64,000 nt of DNA from assembly GCF_000092505.1 (NCBI RefSeq), contig NC_014136.1, forward strand, positions 1,194,501 through 1,258,500, read 5' to 3'. Shown here in pieces: positions 14,789 through 23,013 of this stretch; within the stretch, counting starts at the first letter, position 1, and each line of letters begins with the position of its first letter. Both the position numbers and the translations under genes were made by a program. Under the pieces are notes generated by a model, which saw nothing but the letters and a program-made list of their open reading frames with translations, was not told the origin of the DNA and did no database searches. The DNA is from Leuconostoc kimchii IMSNU 11154. GTDB taxonomy: Bacteria; Bacillota; Bacilli; Lactobacillales; Lactobacillaceae.

Positions 14789-16138
14789 TCAGCTGATCAG
14801 TTTATTTTTGAGGTAAACAAACCAGGTACTTTTGCCCGTAATAACGCTAACAGTACCTTCTTGACCATAATGCACAGTTGAATAGTCGTTATTTTTCAAA
14901 TTTAGTGTTGCATCGACTTGGTAAAAATGACCTTGTTTAGTTGTCACAGGATGGGCGGCAATTTGGGAGATATGCCCAATTAATGTTGATTTTGTGTTGT
15001 TGTTTTGTGATAACATGTAGCGAACTAATTGTCCCTTAGATATGTTTGTAATTTCCGATGTGTTAATATAAAAAGTTACTTTCAATTTGGGTTTCTCAGC
15101 TAAATTGGGGTAAATTTGTGCAATATTTGTACCTTGTGGCATATAACGCGTTTTTGTCTTATCAACTAGTAGTTTCACCGTACCTGTTTCTGGGGAAACA
15201 ATAGCATTGTTATAACTATCTTGGGTAGCTTGATGCTGAATTTTTATTTGTTTGATTTCCTGTGTTACAGCACTGAGATCTTTGGCAACAGTGCTCAACT
15301 GCTGTGATTTTAGATCAGATAACTTATCTGGTAATATATTGGGTGATAATGCGTTTTCAGAGGGTAAAGTGGTATATTGTGTTTTATAATTCGCTATAGC
15401 ATCTTCTAACTGGTCTATTTGTTCTTTCAACGTATTGATAGTATTGCGTTTGATGTTAGCAGATTCTTCAGTATTGAGCGTTGCTGTTTGATTTCTATAC
15501 TCAGAAAACATACGATAATAATTATTTTCTGGTGACAAATTCGTGTTATTTTGGATAGCAAGTAATAATGACTGGTAATGATTGAGATTATTTTCTTTCT
15601 TGTTCAATGAACTTGTGAGAATATCTTTTTGTTGGGTAGCACGATTTTGACCATCTAATTGTTGCTGATAATCATTAGCTAGCATATGAGATTGAGAAAG
15701 ATAATTTTGAAAGGCGTCGGAATAGCCATAGGCATCTATCTCAGAGAAAAGGTTTTTGTCTTCGCTTAGACTATTTTTATAGGTTAATAATGCTTTTTCG
15801 CGTGCCCGTAGGTTTTGAAGGTTAGCATTTTCGAGCTTTAAAGTGGTATCGGTTTCGCTGTTTTGATATTGAATTAGCATATCACCATGACGCACAGAGT
15901 TCTTTGATATTAAGTTGTTTTTGATGACTGCATTGTTGCTTGTAGATTGTATGGTAGCCAATATTTTATCCGGATTAATTTCACCAGTACTTTTGACTAC
16001 GACTTCTTTATGCGTAAAAAAAGCTAAACCGATTAAGAGCAATAATAGGATCAGCGTTGGAAAGATAATTAGTGTTGTAAAGTTTTGATAACGTTTACTG
16101 TAAAATTCCGAGCTTTCTAGGAGTTTTTCATTGAACAT
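14789..16138 (-). CDS. Bacteriocin secretion accessory protein (HlyD/MFP family)
   Basis: This 449-residue membrane fusion protein assists the C39 exporter encoded just upstream. One N-terminal helix (LIIFPTLILLLLLIGLAFFTH, residues 27-47) anchors it. A long coiled-coil region (about residues 90-300, rich in K, Q, N and L) follows. The C-terminal beta-barrel region contains IVSPETGTVKLLV and LTVFY-like strands. Length and order match the PlnH/MesE-type partners of class II bacteriocin exporters. AAAGG precedes the ATG. The gene follows the exporter by 18 bases, so the pair is one operon, probably driven by pheromone-box site B. Confidence 0.88.
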   Translation of the reverse strand: MFNEKLLESSEFYSKRYQNFTTLIIFPTLILLLLLIGLAFFTHKEVVVKSTGEINPDKILATIQSTSNNAVIKNNLISKNSVRHGDMLIQYQNSETDTTLKLENANLQNLRAREKALLTYKNSLSEDKNLFSEIDAYGYSDAFQNYLSQSHMLANDYQQQLDGQNRATQQKDILTSSLNKKENNLNHYQSLLLAIQNNTNLSPENNYYRMFSEYRNQTATLNTEESANIKRNTINTLKEQIDQLEDAIANYKTQYTTLPSENALSPNILPDKLSDLKSQQLSTVAKDLSAVTQEIKQIKIQHQATQDSYNNAIVSPETGTVKLLVDKTKTRYMPQGTNIAQIYPNLAEKPKLKVTFYINTSEITNISKGQLVRYMLSQNNNTKSTLIGHISQIAAHPVTTKQGHFYQVDATLNLKNNDYSTVHYGQEGTVSVITGKSTWFVYLKNKLIS

Positions 16139-16156
16139 GTTGTGACCTTTCGATGA

Positions 16157-18304
16157 TTAGCGATTAACTAAATGATAATATTGTGCGTGATGGGTAAGCA
16201 GCTCGTTGTGAGTACCATCTTCAGCAATAGCACCTAATTCAAGTAAAATAACGCGTTGTGCTTTTTCAGCAATAGTCAGTCGGTGAGCGATGAATATAAT
16301 TGTCTTATTTTTAATAGTGAGTAAGTTATCGATTATTTTTTTCTCAGTCAATACGTCGAGATTACTAGTTGATTCATCCAAAATGAGAATAGGGGATTGA
16401 CTTAAAAGCGCACGAGCTAAAGCAATGCGTTGCTTTTGACCACCAGACATGCCGCCATCTTCTGAAATTTCAGTTTGATAGTTCTGAGGCATACTTTCAA
16501 TATCGTTTTTGATATCCGCTAATGTCACAGCATTTAAAATATCTTCTTGTGTTGTACCGTCAGGGGCACCAAGCGTGAGATTATCCAAGATGCTGCCAGT
16601 AAATATATAAGGATTTTGGGGTAAATAGGTCACATGTCGCCTGAGATTTTGACGATGAACGTGAGTAATGTCTTGGGAACCAATTTGAATGTTTCCGCTA
16701 GATGGTGACATGAAGTTAACTAACAGTTTGGCAAGTGTTGATTTTCCTGATCCACTAACACCTACAAGGGCTATTTTTTCACCAAAAGCTATTTTAAGAG
16801 AAAAGTCTATTAGAATAGGTTTCTGATAACCATATTGATAGCTGACTTTGTCTATTTTGAGGTCATATGAATTATCTTTTTGTAATTCTTGTGATTCGTT
16901 CGCTTTAAATTCTGAATCCACTAAGTACACTTCATTCAATCGCCGATTTGCAACAGTTGCTGTTTGTATTTTGGTTTGTAAGTTAATGATATTTTGAAAC
17001 GGTTCGGTAAAATAACCTAATAAGGCATTATACGTGACTAATTGACCCACACTAAGTTGATTAGAAATAACTAGTTTAGCACCAAACCATAGGACGAGCA
17101 CATTAATAATCAGTTGAGTCGCTTGTTTAATGCTATTTTGAATCGCTTCACTTTTTTGATGTGCAAATGATTTCTTTAAGTAATCGACAAATTCTCGATC
17201 AATTTTTTGATAACTAGACTTTTCACTTGTGAGTGATTTGATTGTTTCTATACCATTAATATCTTCAATAATCGATGAGCTTAACGTTGCGTTACTCGCC
17301 ATTTGTTCTTGATTGAGGTGTTCAAAGGGTTTCATAAAGGTGTAAACAATTAAAAAATATACTGGAAATGAAATTAAAGAGAGTAGGAACAGTTGTATGT
17401 TTTGCACAGCCAAGACACTACCGACGATAATAGTAATGCCTAAGTCTAAGAATAAAGAAAGAATCGTGTTAGCCATTGCATCAATGATAGCATTAGCATC
17501 ATTAAAACGTGTCACGATTTCACCAGTTCGTCGTGTGGCGAAGAAATTAACTGGTAATTCAAACAAATGCCGAATATAAGACAATATGACTTCAATAGAT
17601 AGACGTTGCCCCATAACTGTTAATAAGTAGGTTCGAGTAAAACCCAGTACTTGTTGTAGGATGTAGGTGGCAATCAACCCTAATGAAACAATAGTTAAGG
17701 TATTAGCTTGGCCGTTGGGGACATAAGCGTCGATAACAAGTTGCATGTAGTATGAACCAGCAATGCTAATTAATGTGATTAATAAAGACGCCGCAATAAT
17801 ATTAACAATCAGTGGTTTTTGTCGACCAATAATGGGTAAAAATGATTGAATGCTGCTTTTATTTTCTTTAACTGGTTTGTATTCTGGGGATGGGGACATG
17901 AATAATGCGACACCGGTCCACTCGTTAGAAAAATCCTGCAGCGTCATAGTTGTTTTACCAACTGTTGGGTCTGGATCCGCAATCATGATTTTATTTTTAG
18001 TAACATGATACACAACATAATAATGCAAATATTGTCCGTTTTTCTCAACATGAGCGATAAATGGTAATGGTAAATCTTTCATATCAAATAATGTCAGGTC
18101 GGCTTTAATAGGTCGAACATCCATGTTAAATGATTCGGCAGCTTTCACTAAACCGAGTGCCGTGGTTCCTGTCAGTGATGTTTGACAACGTTCACGGATA
18201 CTTGCTAAGGAAACATCAGAACCGTATTGTTTTAAAATCATCGCAAGTGCAGATACACCACAATCTTTTTCTTCTAGTTGTGATATATAATCAAATCTCT
18301 TCAT
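16157..18304 (-). CDS. Peptidase-containing bacteriocin ABC exporter (C39 family)
   Basis: This 715-residue protein processes and exports double-glycine peptides. An N-terminal C39 peptidase has its catalytic cysteine at C15 (EKDCGVSAL), the histidine in YLHYYVVY and the aspartate in ADPDP. A six-helix membrane domain follows, then an ATPase with Walker A GVSGSGKST, signature MSGGQKQR and Walker B ILILDEST. It should cut the leaders of both the bacteriocin (18584) and the pheromone (22025) after GG and export the mature peptides. It is divergent from the bacteriocin gene, and each has its own 21-bp repeat in the 280-base gap. Confidence 0.95.
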   Translation of the reverse strand: MKRFDYISQLEEKDCGVSALAMILKQYGSDVSLASIRERCQTSLTGTTALGLVKAAESFNMDVRPIKADLTLFDMKDLPLPFIAHVEKNGQYLHYYVVYHVTKNKIMIADPDPTVGKTTMTLQDFSNEWTGVALFMSPSPEYKPVKENKSSIQSFLPIIGRQKPLIVNIIAASLLITLISIAGSYYMQLVIDAYVPNGQANTLTIVSLGLIATYILQQVLGFTRTYLLTVMGQRLSIEVILSYIRHLFELPVNFFATRRTGEIVTRFNDANAIIDAMANTILSLFLDLGITIIVGSVLAVQNIQLFLLSLISFPVYFLIVYTFMKPFEHLNQEQMASNATLSSSIIEDINGIETIKSLTSEKSSYQKIDREFVDYLKKSFAHQKSEAIQNSIKQATQLIINVLVLWFGAKLVISNQLSVGQLVTYNALLGYFTEPFQNIINLQTKIQTATVANRRLNEVYLVDSEFKANESQELQKDNSYDLKIDKVSYQYGYQKPILIDFSLKIAFGEKIALVGVSGSGKSTLAKLLVNFMSPSSGNIQIGSQDITHVHRQNLRRHVTYLPQNPYIFTGSILDNLTLGAPDGTTQEDILNAVTLADIKNDIESMPQNYQTEISEDGGMSGGQKQRIALARALLSQSPILILDESTSNLDVLTEKKIIDNLLTIKNKTIIFIAHRLTIAEKAQRVILLELGAIAEDGTHNELLTHHAQYYHLVNR

Positions 18305-18375
18305 TATTATATATAGTCTCCCTTAAAATAGTACCAGTCTAAATTTTATAGGGAAAATACATTTTTTTTACAAAA

Positions 18376-18410
18376 TAAACGTCAATGGTAGATATTTTGA
18401 CGTGAATGGC
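18376..18410 (-). promoter_or_regulatory. Bacteriocin-regulon direct repeat, site B (exporter promoter)
   Basis: On the minus strand GCCATTCACGTCAA (18410-18397) and ACCATTGACGTTTA (18389-18376) repeat with a 21-bp period. The element faces the exporter gene 70 bases away. It is back to back with site C, with eight bases between them. Confidence 0.75.
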
Positions 18411-18418
18411 TAATTTCA

Positions 18419-18453
18419 ACCTTTCAGTGCTGTAAACAGACCATTGAGGTCAT
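18419..18453 (+). promoter_or_regulatory. Bacteriocin-regulon direct repeat, site C (bacteriocin promoter)
   Basis: ACCTTTCAGTGCTG (18419-18432) and ACCATTGAGGTCAT (18440-18453) repeat with a 21-bp period upstream of the bacteriocin gene. TATATT boxes near 18482 and 18491 are candidate -10 elements. This copy is the most diverged of the four. Confidence 0.7.
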
Positions 18454-18583
18454 TAATGTATCAAGTAGAAATTCATGAGCGTATATTGGGTATATTCGTT
18501 GCGCAACGATAAAAAAACAACAGTGTTTTTATACTTTGGATGTAAACGCACTAGTGAGATGGATAGAACGAAGGATGGAAGTT

Positions 18584-18793
18584 ATGATAAACGATTTTGA
18601 ACCAATGAATGTTGAAAATTTAGAGACAATAGTTGGTGGGGTAATGACTGGCAAAGGTCTTGCTAAAGCTATTGGAGCAGGAGCTCTTGGTGGCGTTATT
18701 AGAGGAATACCAGGAGGGCCAGGTGGCATGTTTGTTGGTGCACATGTTGGTGCGGCAGCGGGAGCAGCCTCTTATGCGGTAACCCATTATTAA
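18584..18793 (+). CDS. Class II bacteriocin precursor with double-glycine leader
   Basis: The 69-residue precursor has a 19-residue leader (MINDFEPMNVENLETIVGG) with the usual hydrophobic spacing before GG. It yields a mature peptide of 50 residues. The mature part is glycine/alanine-rich and hydrophobic, with a ladder of GxxxG motifs at G48, G52, G56 and G60. It has basic residues near the N-terminus and a C-terminal HY. Such motifs mediate helix pairing in two-peptide (class IIb) bacteriocins, but no second partner was found. The ATG at 18584 follows AAGGA by eight bases; a longer frame to 18536 lacks a ribosome site. Cleavage and export by the divergent C39 exporter are expected. Confidence 0.88.
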   Translation: MINDFEPMNVENLETIVGGVMTGKGLAKAIGAGALGGVIRGIPGGPGGMFVGAHVGAAAGAASYAVTHY

Positions 18794-18816
18794 TAGTTAT
18801 GATTGTGGGATATTTT

Positions 18817-19023
18817 ATGAAAAATAAAAGCAAAAAGAATGAATTAATTAAGCAATTTTTATTAATGGATTGTGGTGCAGTATTATTTGGGATCATATTT
18901 TTTTTGATAATGAATATGATGGGTGAAAAAACTACCATATTCGGGGCCGTTCTAGCAACAATTATATTTTGGGTATTTGATTTTATCTTACGTGGGTTTC
19001 TTGGAAAATTTAAAGAACGTTAA
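18817..19023 (+). CDS. Candidate bacteriocin immunity protein (small membrane protein)
   Basis: This 68-residue protein begins MKNKSKKNEL. It has two hydrophobic helices (about residues 15-34 and 40-60) and a basic tail LGKFKER. It starts 24 bases after the bacteriocin stop, in the classic place for the cognate immunity gene. GTGGGA sits six bases before the chosen ATG; an earlier in-frame ATG at 18799 has no ribosome site. No family is recognised, so immunity is inferred from position. Confidence 0.65.
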   Translation: MKNKSKKNELIKQFLLMDCGAVLFGIIFFLIMNMMGEKTTIFGAVLATIIFWVFDFILRGFLGKFKER

Positions 19024-19148
19024 AGTTATTTTTAAAAAATATAATGCACAATCAAATTGAGTATCATAGATTGTATTTGAGAAACAGTGTATTAGCAAAT
19101 TATTGAGTATTTATATTAAAGGGTGAATTAATAGTTATACAAAAAAAT

Positions 19149-19358
19149 ATGATTTGTAAGATTGCTATCAAAAATGCAGGAATGGCGATGGCAGCTATGC
19201 TTCCAAGTATGGTTGTTGCATATTCTTTTCAAATATTTTTGATGTCCTTTGATGTTATTATTATCAGCAGTGCTATTTTTTATATTTTAAATATATTTTA
19301 TTTATCTTATACACATATTGGGAAGAAAAGGGTTACTAAATATGCTGAAAAATGTTAA
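19149..19358 (+). CDS. Small membrane protein downstream of the bacteriocin
   Basis: This 69-residue protein has two hydrophobic stretches (about residues 10-34 and 36-55) and a basic C-terminus (GKKRVTKYAEK). The ribosome site is poor: AAAGGG lies 24 bases before the ATG, so the true start may be an unusual codon upstream. The flanking small genes suggest part of the bacteriocin transcript. I do not recognise it. Confidence 0.5.
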   Translation: MICKIAIKNAGMAMAAMLPSMVVAYSFQIFLMSFDVIIISSAIFYILNIFYLSYTHIGKKRVTKYAEKC

Positions 19359-19409
19359 CAATTAATTTCAACAGTAGTGTTTGAAATTATGGCCACATAA
19401 GGAGGGTAT

Positions 19410-19634
19410 ATGATTAGTAACTTATTAATTATAGTAGTTGCCATTCTAACCATTTTCGGTTTTATTGCTAGTGCATTGAGAATATTTGGTAATAGGAAAA
19501 ATAAGTTGCTCACATTAGAACTTGTAATTTTGTTTTTAGGATTGTCTTATAGTTTATGGCAATTATCCTATTTTAGTATATTAATTGCTACCATAGGAGC
19601 ACTAGGCGTTTTGGTGGAGACAAAAAACAAATAA
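19410..19634 (+). CDS. Small two- or three-helix membrane protein at the end of the bacteriocin operon
   Basis: This 74-residue protein is almost wholly hydrophobic, with helices at about residues 3-25, 33-47 and 53-69 and basic RKNK between the first two. The ribosome site AAGGAGG is the strongest among the small genes here. A terminator at 19755-19798 closes the unit against the convergent regulator genes. Family unknown; it may be a further immunity protein. Confidence 0.6.
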   Translation: MISNLLIIVVAILTIFGFIASALRIFGNRKNKLLTLELVILFLGLSYSLWQLSYFSILIATIGALGVLVETKNK

Positions 19635-19754
19635 TACATTTAGAAAATATTGAGCGTTATTACTTATAAAAATTATGTAAACAATATGTATTTGATATCA
19701 GTTTACAACCTGCATCAGTCATAATTATAACTTGAGAGTTGCTATACACAACCA

Positions 19755-19798
19755 AAAACCCGCTGACAATGCTACTAATAGCATTGTCACCGGGTTTT
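19755..19798. terminator. Bidirectional terminator between the bacteriocin operon and the two-component genes
   Basis: Arms 19755-19774 and 19779-19798 pair over 20 bp with one mismatch and a four-base loop. A-run and T-run ends serve both strands. It stands immediately after the response regulator stop. Confidence 0.85.
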
Positions 19799-19800
19799 AG

Positions 19801-20526
19801 TTATAAAATATTTATCAATGCTTTCACTTTTCGGCGTGAAATCAAGCAGGTTGATTGGTTTTTAAAAATAATGACATTGTTAACCTTATCAATCTGTTCA
19901 ATATTATTCGTATTGACAAGATAAGCGCGATGGCTGCGGAATAGACGGCTATCCATGGCCGCAATGTCTTGTAATTGGCCTGTAAATTCCATGCGTTGCG
20001 CAACACCAACGAGCACAATTTGACGCGTTCCGGGTTGTGTTTCAAAATACAAAATATCACTAAAAGGTATTTTAAAGTGGGCCTTTGGTGTGTCGAATTG
20101 GAATAAGTCAAGTGGCGTATCGATGTTGAATTGTTCAACGACATGTTGTAAATTATTTTCTAGTTGTTGCTTAAAATTCCTGGCATCTTGATCTTTTGCA
20201 ATGAAATCTAGTGCGGATACTTGATATTTGAAAGTGAGCGATAAAAATTCAGAGTGTGTTGTTACAAAAATAATAATGGCATATGGATCATGGTTTCTGA
20301 TCTCTTTGGCAACCTCGAATCCTTTTTTATCGGAACCTTTGAGTTCAACATCGAGAAAATAGAGGTGATGTGTACCATGGCTGGTTAAAGTAGTGAGCAA
20401 TTGTTCTGGTCTAGAATAGGTATTGATTTGCTGATAAGACCAATCATTTTCTTGCATAATTTCAACTAAATAGCGCTTTAATTTTTGTTGTTGTATAATG
20501 TCATCTTCTAAAATATTGATATGCAT
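19801..20526 (-). CDS. LytTR-family response regulator of the bacteriocin quorum-sensing system
   Basis: This 241-residue regulator has a receiver domain with acidic pocket E7-D8-D9 and phosphoacceptor D59 (YFLDVELKG). A LytTR DNA-binding domain follows from about residue 135 (ILYFETQPGTRQIVLV … RSHRAYLVN). It belongs to the PlnC/AgrA class, whose members bind pairs of direct repeats spaced about two helical turns. The four 21-bp repeats in this locus are the obvious targets. It follows the histidine kinase stop by five bases. AAGGAT precedes its ATG. Confidence 0.92.
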   Translation of the reverse strand: MHINILEDDIIQQQKLKRYLVEIMQENDWSYQQINTYSRPEQLLTTLTSHGTHHLYFLDVELKGSDKKGFEVAKEIRNHDPYAIIIFVTTHSEFLSLTFKYQVSALDFIAKDQDARNFKQQLENNLQHVVEQFNIDTPLDLFQFDTPKAHFKIPFSDILYFETQPGTRQIVLVGVAQRMEFTGQLQDIAAMDSRLFRSHRAYLVNTNNIEQIDKVNNVIIFKNQSTCLISRRKVKALINIL

Positions 20527-20531
20527 AAAAA

Positions 20532-21839
20532 TTATCCTTGTGTAACCAATGTTTGGCTGAATTTATGGTTGGCGTGTGCTGTTTCTAAGTGTGCTTGTTC
20601 GTAGTCGATTAAAATTTGTTGCACGTTGTGTAGACCTGTACCATGGCCGTTTCCTTTTGTTGTGACACTGTGTTTAAAAAGCTGATGAATTGCACTTGTT
20701 TCCTCAGTGGTGGCATTTTCAATGATGAAGCGATTTTCTTTTTGTACCGGATCGATAATCACGGCAATATGGATAAATGCGTTAGCAGTATTTTCGCTTG
20801 CTTCGATAGCATTATCAAGTAAGATGCCTAGAATTCGAATGTAGTCAAGCGTATCCATGTGGCAGCTTGTCCACTGTTGTTCAATTTCAATTTCGGTACG
20901 AATGCCCTTTTCCAAAGCATCGATAATTTTATGAGATAAAAGGCTTTTAATAGCGGGGATTTCAATTGCTCTTAGTGTACTTAAAGTATAATTGTTGTGT
21001 CCTAATTTAAGTTTCGCACTTTTAAGGACATCGTTATAAATATGATGAACATGTGTCATATTATTCGTTTGAATACTTTCCTCTAAACTAATCATGAGAT
21101 TGGCGTAGTCATGTCGAAACCCATTGAGACTATGATACAGTTCTTCAATTTGCTGTGTATAATGTGTTAAATTATCTAGTTGGAGTTGTTTTTGATCGAT
21201 AATTTGCTGATTAAGGTGACTGCGTGTAATGTAGTGTAAATAAACTAAAATGATGATTAAGCAATAAGCGAAGAAGAGATTAACAATGTGTTTATAACCA
21301 CTGATATTAAAAATATACGTAGCTGTGTAAAATATTAGGCTTAAAAACAAAAGCAAATTCATTAATTTAAATGTAACATGTTGTTGTAAATTACGATTTT
21401 TTCTTAAAATAAGCAAACTGGGTGTGAGATATTTTATGATAAAGTATTGGATGATAGTTAGGAAAAGTGGTGTCACAATTGTGTCAAAAATAGAGGATGC
21501 ATCTTGTACAAGAAAATCAGTAGCGAGTAGATTTTCTAGCGATTGTATTATTGCGCCGAAAACAGTTGTGGATATAATGGTGTATAGAGCATAAAAGAAA
21601 ATTAAGTTAATATTTTGAGTAGATTTTAAAATAAATTGAGCCATCAAAACTAAAAGTATCACATGAAAGATCCGACCAGATGCACCAGTGATTAACGTGA
21701 TTAAGGTTTCTAAGAGTAAAAAAATTAAATAATGGATGAATGAAATTTTTGTTTTTAAGAGAGAAATAAACACAGTGTATTCAATTATTGATATGCTGAA
21801 AATAGCTAGTATGATATTAAAAAGTGACAGTAAATACAC
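20532..21839 (-). CDS. HPK10-type sensor histidine kinase (AgrC/PlnB-like)
   Basis: This 435-residue kinase has six to seven hydrophobic helices in residues 1-200 that should receive the secreted peptide. It then has the H-box FRHDYANL (H243), LDNAIEAS as the N-box, and a GxGTGLHNV glycine box near the C-terminus. This is the arrangement of peptide-pheromone receptors in class II bacteriocin loci. The start is GTG at 21839, with GGGGGAA eight bases upstream. The likely ligand is the peptide encoded divergently at 22025. No 21-bp repeat faces this gene, so kinase and regulator probably have basal expression. Confidence 0.9.
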   Translation of the reverse strand: MYLLSLFNIILAIFSISIIEYTVFISLLKTKISFIHYLIFLLLETLITLITGASGRIFHVILLVLMAQFILKSTQNINLIFFYALYTIISTTVFGAIIQSLENLLATDFLVQDASSIFDTIVTPLFLTIIQYFIIKYLTPSLLILRKNRNLQQHVTFKLMNLLLFLSLIFYTATYIFNISGYKHIVNLFFAYCLIIILVYLHYITRSHLNQQIIDQKQLQLDNLTHYTQQIEELYHSLNGFRHDYANLMISLEESIQTNNMTHVHHIYNDVLKSAKLKLGHNNYTLSTLRAIEIPAIKSLLSHKIIDALEKGIRTEIEIEQQWTSCHMDTLDYIRILGILLDNAIEASENTANAFIHIAVIIDPVQKENRFIIENATTEETSAIHQLFKHSVTTKGNGHGTGLHNVQQILIDYEQAHLETAHANHKFSQTLVTQG

Positions 21840-21922
21840 AATGTTTCCCCCGTTTCCATCTGAATATTATTGTACAGTAAAAGATAAACGCTTACTATAT
21901 TTTTATAGAAATGTTATATTGT

Positions 21923-21957
21923 ACCATTCAATATCAAATATTAACCACTCGTGTTGT
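21923..21957 (+). promoter_or_regulatory. Bacteriocin-regulon direct repeat, site D (pheromone promoter)
   Basis: ACCATTCAATATCA (21923-21936) and ACCACTCGTGTTGT (21944-21957) repeat with a 21-bp period. They differ from site A at only three of 28 half-site positions. A TATAAA sequence near 21970 is a candidate -10 box. The element stands before the pheromone gene, giving the positive feedback loop expected of autoinduction. Confidence 0.8.
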
Positions 21958-22024
21958 ATATCTTTAATTTATAAAACATATCAAGGATAATGTGAATATA
22001 AATTAATTTAGAAAAGAGAATGTT

Positions 22025-22138
22025 ATGTCAGACATAAAAGATGTTGAAGTGTTGAGTCAAGAACAATTAAGCCAAGTTACAGGTGGAGATGTAGTCAAAA
22101 CATTGACACGACTATTTAATCAGAAATATTTGTGGTGA
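22025..22138 (+). CDS. Double-glycine pheromone (induction peptide) precursor
   Basis: This 37-codon ORF encodes a 21-residue leader ending SQVTGG and then a predicted mature peptide DVVKTLTRLFNQKYLW. The leader has the L…E(Q)L…V.GG pattern cut by C39 exporters. The mature part is short, cationic and ends in aromatic residues, as in plantaricin-type induction factors. It is divergent from the kinase gene, follows pheromone-box site D and ends before a strong terminator. AAAAGAG nine bases upstream is a modest ribosome site. It is too short for usual gene callers. Confidence 0.8.
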   Translation: MSDIKDVEVLSQEQLSQVTGGDVVKTLTRLFNQKYLW

Positions 22139-22198
22139 TGGAAGCTTTGAATTATTCAAAAAATAATAGCCGGTAAAGTTTTTACAACGAAAAATAAA

Positions 22199-22238
22199 CT
22201 AAAAAGCATTGATTGAAATTTTCAATCAATGCTTTTTA
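22199..22238. terminator. Terminator after the pheromone gene
   Basis: A nearly closed palindrome pairs over about 19 bases per side (22201-22218 with 22220-22237, extended by two pairs) and ends in A- and T-runs. It terminates the pheromone transcript and the convergent small gene at 22249. Confidence 0.85.
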
Positions 22239-22248
22239 GCAAGTATTG

Positions 22249-22500
22249 CTATTTTTTCTGTTGTCGTACACGCGTTACCACACGGATTAATGACAAGAAT
22301 AATGTGATATTGAACCAAAAGCCATAAACTTGTGTGAGTGTACTTGTGGTCAGTGTGACTGCCAAAATAGCTAGAAGTACTGCCTTCGTAGTGACACGTT
22401 GAAATTCAGACGCCGTGATTGTAAAACGTTCAGGTTTGAGTAATGAAAAAATAACAAGTAATAAAATATAGATGGTTGGCAAAACATAATATGAAAACAT
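22249..22500 (-). CDS. Hypothetical small membrane protein
   Basis: This 83-residue protein has three hydrophobic segments (about residues 3-21, 38-53 and 56-73) and a basic C-terminus RVRQQKK. GGGAGT precedes the ATG. No family is recognised. It converges on the pheromone gene and lies next to the fluoride channel genes on the opposite strand, so context gives no clear role. Confidence 0.6.
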   Translation of the reverse strand: MFSYYVLPTIYILLLVIFSLLKPERFTITASEFQRVTTKAVLLAILAVTLTTSTLTQVYGFWFNITLFLSLIRVVTRVRQQKK

Positions 22501-22629
22501 AGTAACTCCCTAATTGGTTGGTATTAAATAAAAAAATTAGCCATTACATTGTGGCATGAACCCGATAAAAAAGCAATGCAGGAGACGTTTCTTTTGCTCA
22601 TCATGCTTAAAATTGTTAAAATGATAGTT

Positions 22630-23013
22630 ATGAAAAAACAACGACAAAGTCTAAGTGAACTATTGATTGTCGGTTTTGGTGGTGGCATTGGGGGTAGTTT
22701 GCGCTACTTACTCAGTTTGCTACCAATTATTGGGCATCTGCCCTTGATGACAGTGGCTATTAATTGGCTAGGGGCCTTCTTATTAGCACTTTTTGATGCG
22801 TATTTAACTAAAAATAGCAGCCAATTAACGCGATGGCAACCGTTTATTGGCACTGGGATTATTGGTGGGTTTACCACATTTAGTACAATGATTTTACAAT
22901 TTAATCAATTACTTCGCAATAATTTACAAGTTGCATGGTTATATATTATATTGACCGTTTTTGGTGGTATTTTAATGGTAAGATTAGGGCAAAAAGTTGG
23001 TAGAGCCGTATGA
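22630..23013 (+). CDS. crcB: Fluoride channel subunit Fluc/CrcB (first of a pair)
   Basis: This 127-residue four-helix protein has the Fluc signatures GFGGGIGGSLRY and GGFTTFSTM. Fluc dimers expel fluoride ions through two pores. Gram-positive bacteria often carry two adjacent genes whose products form a heterodimer, as here. The start is uncertain: ATG at 22630 gives the normal family length but has no ribosome site. A TTG at 22594 has AGGAG nine bases upstream and would add 12 residues. No fluoride riboswitch was recognised upstream. Confidence 0.88.
   Translation: MKKQRQSLSELLIVGFGGGIGGSLRYLLSLLPIIGHLPLMTVAINWLGAFLLALFDAYLTKNSSQLTRWQPFIGTGIIGGFTTFSTMILQFNQLLRNNLQVAWLYIILTVFGGILMVRLGQKVGRAV

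Noticed and set aside
13339..22240. Bacteriocin locus as a recently inserted mobile element
   Set aside because: No transposase, integrase, flanking repeats or attachment site were seen. Base composition is AT-rich but not clearly different from neighbouring intergenic DNA by eye.
22500..22630. Fluoride riboswitch upstream of the paired Fluc genes
   Set aside because: I could not find the conserved riboswitch core or its pseudoknot pairing in this stretch.
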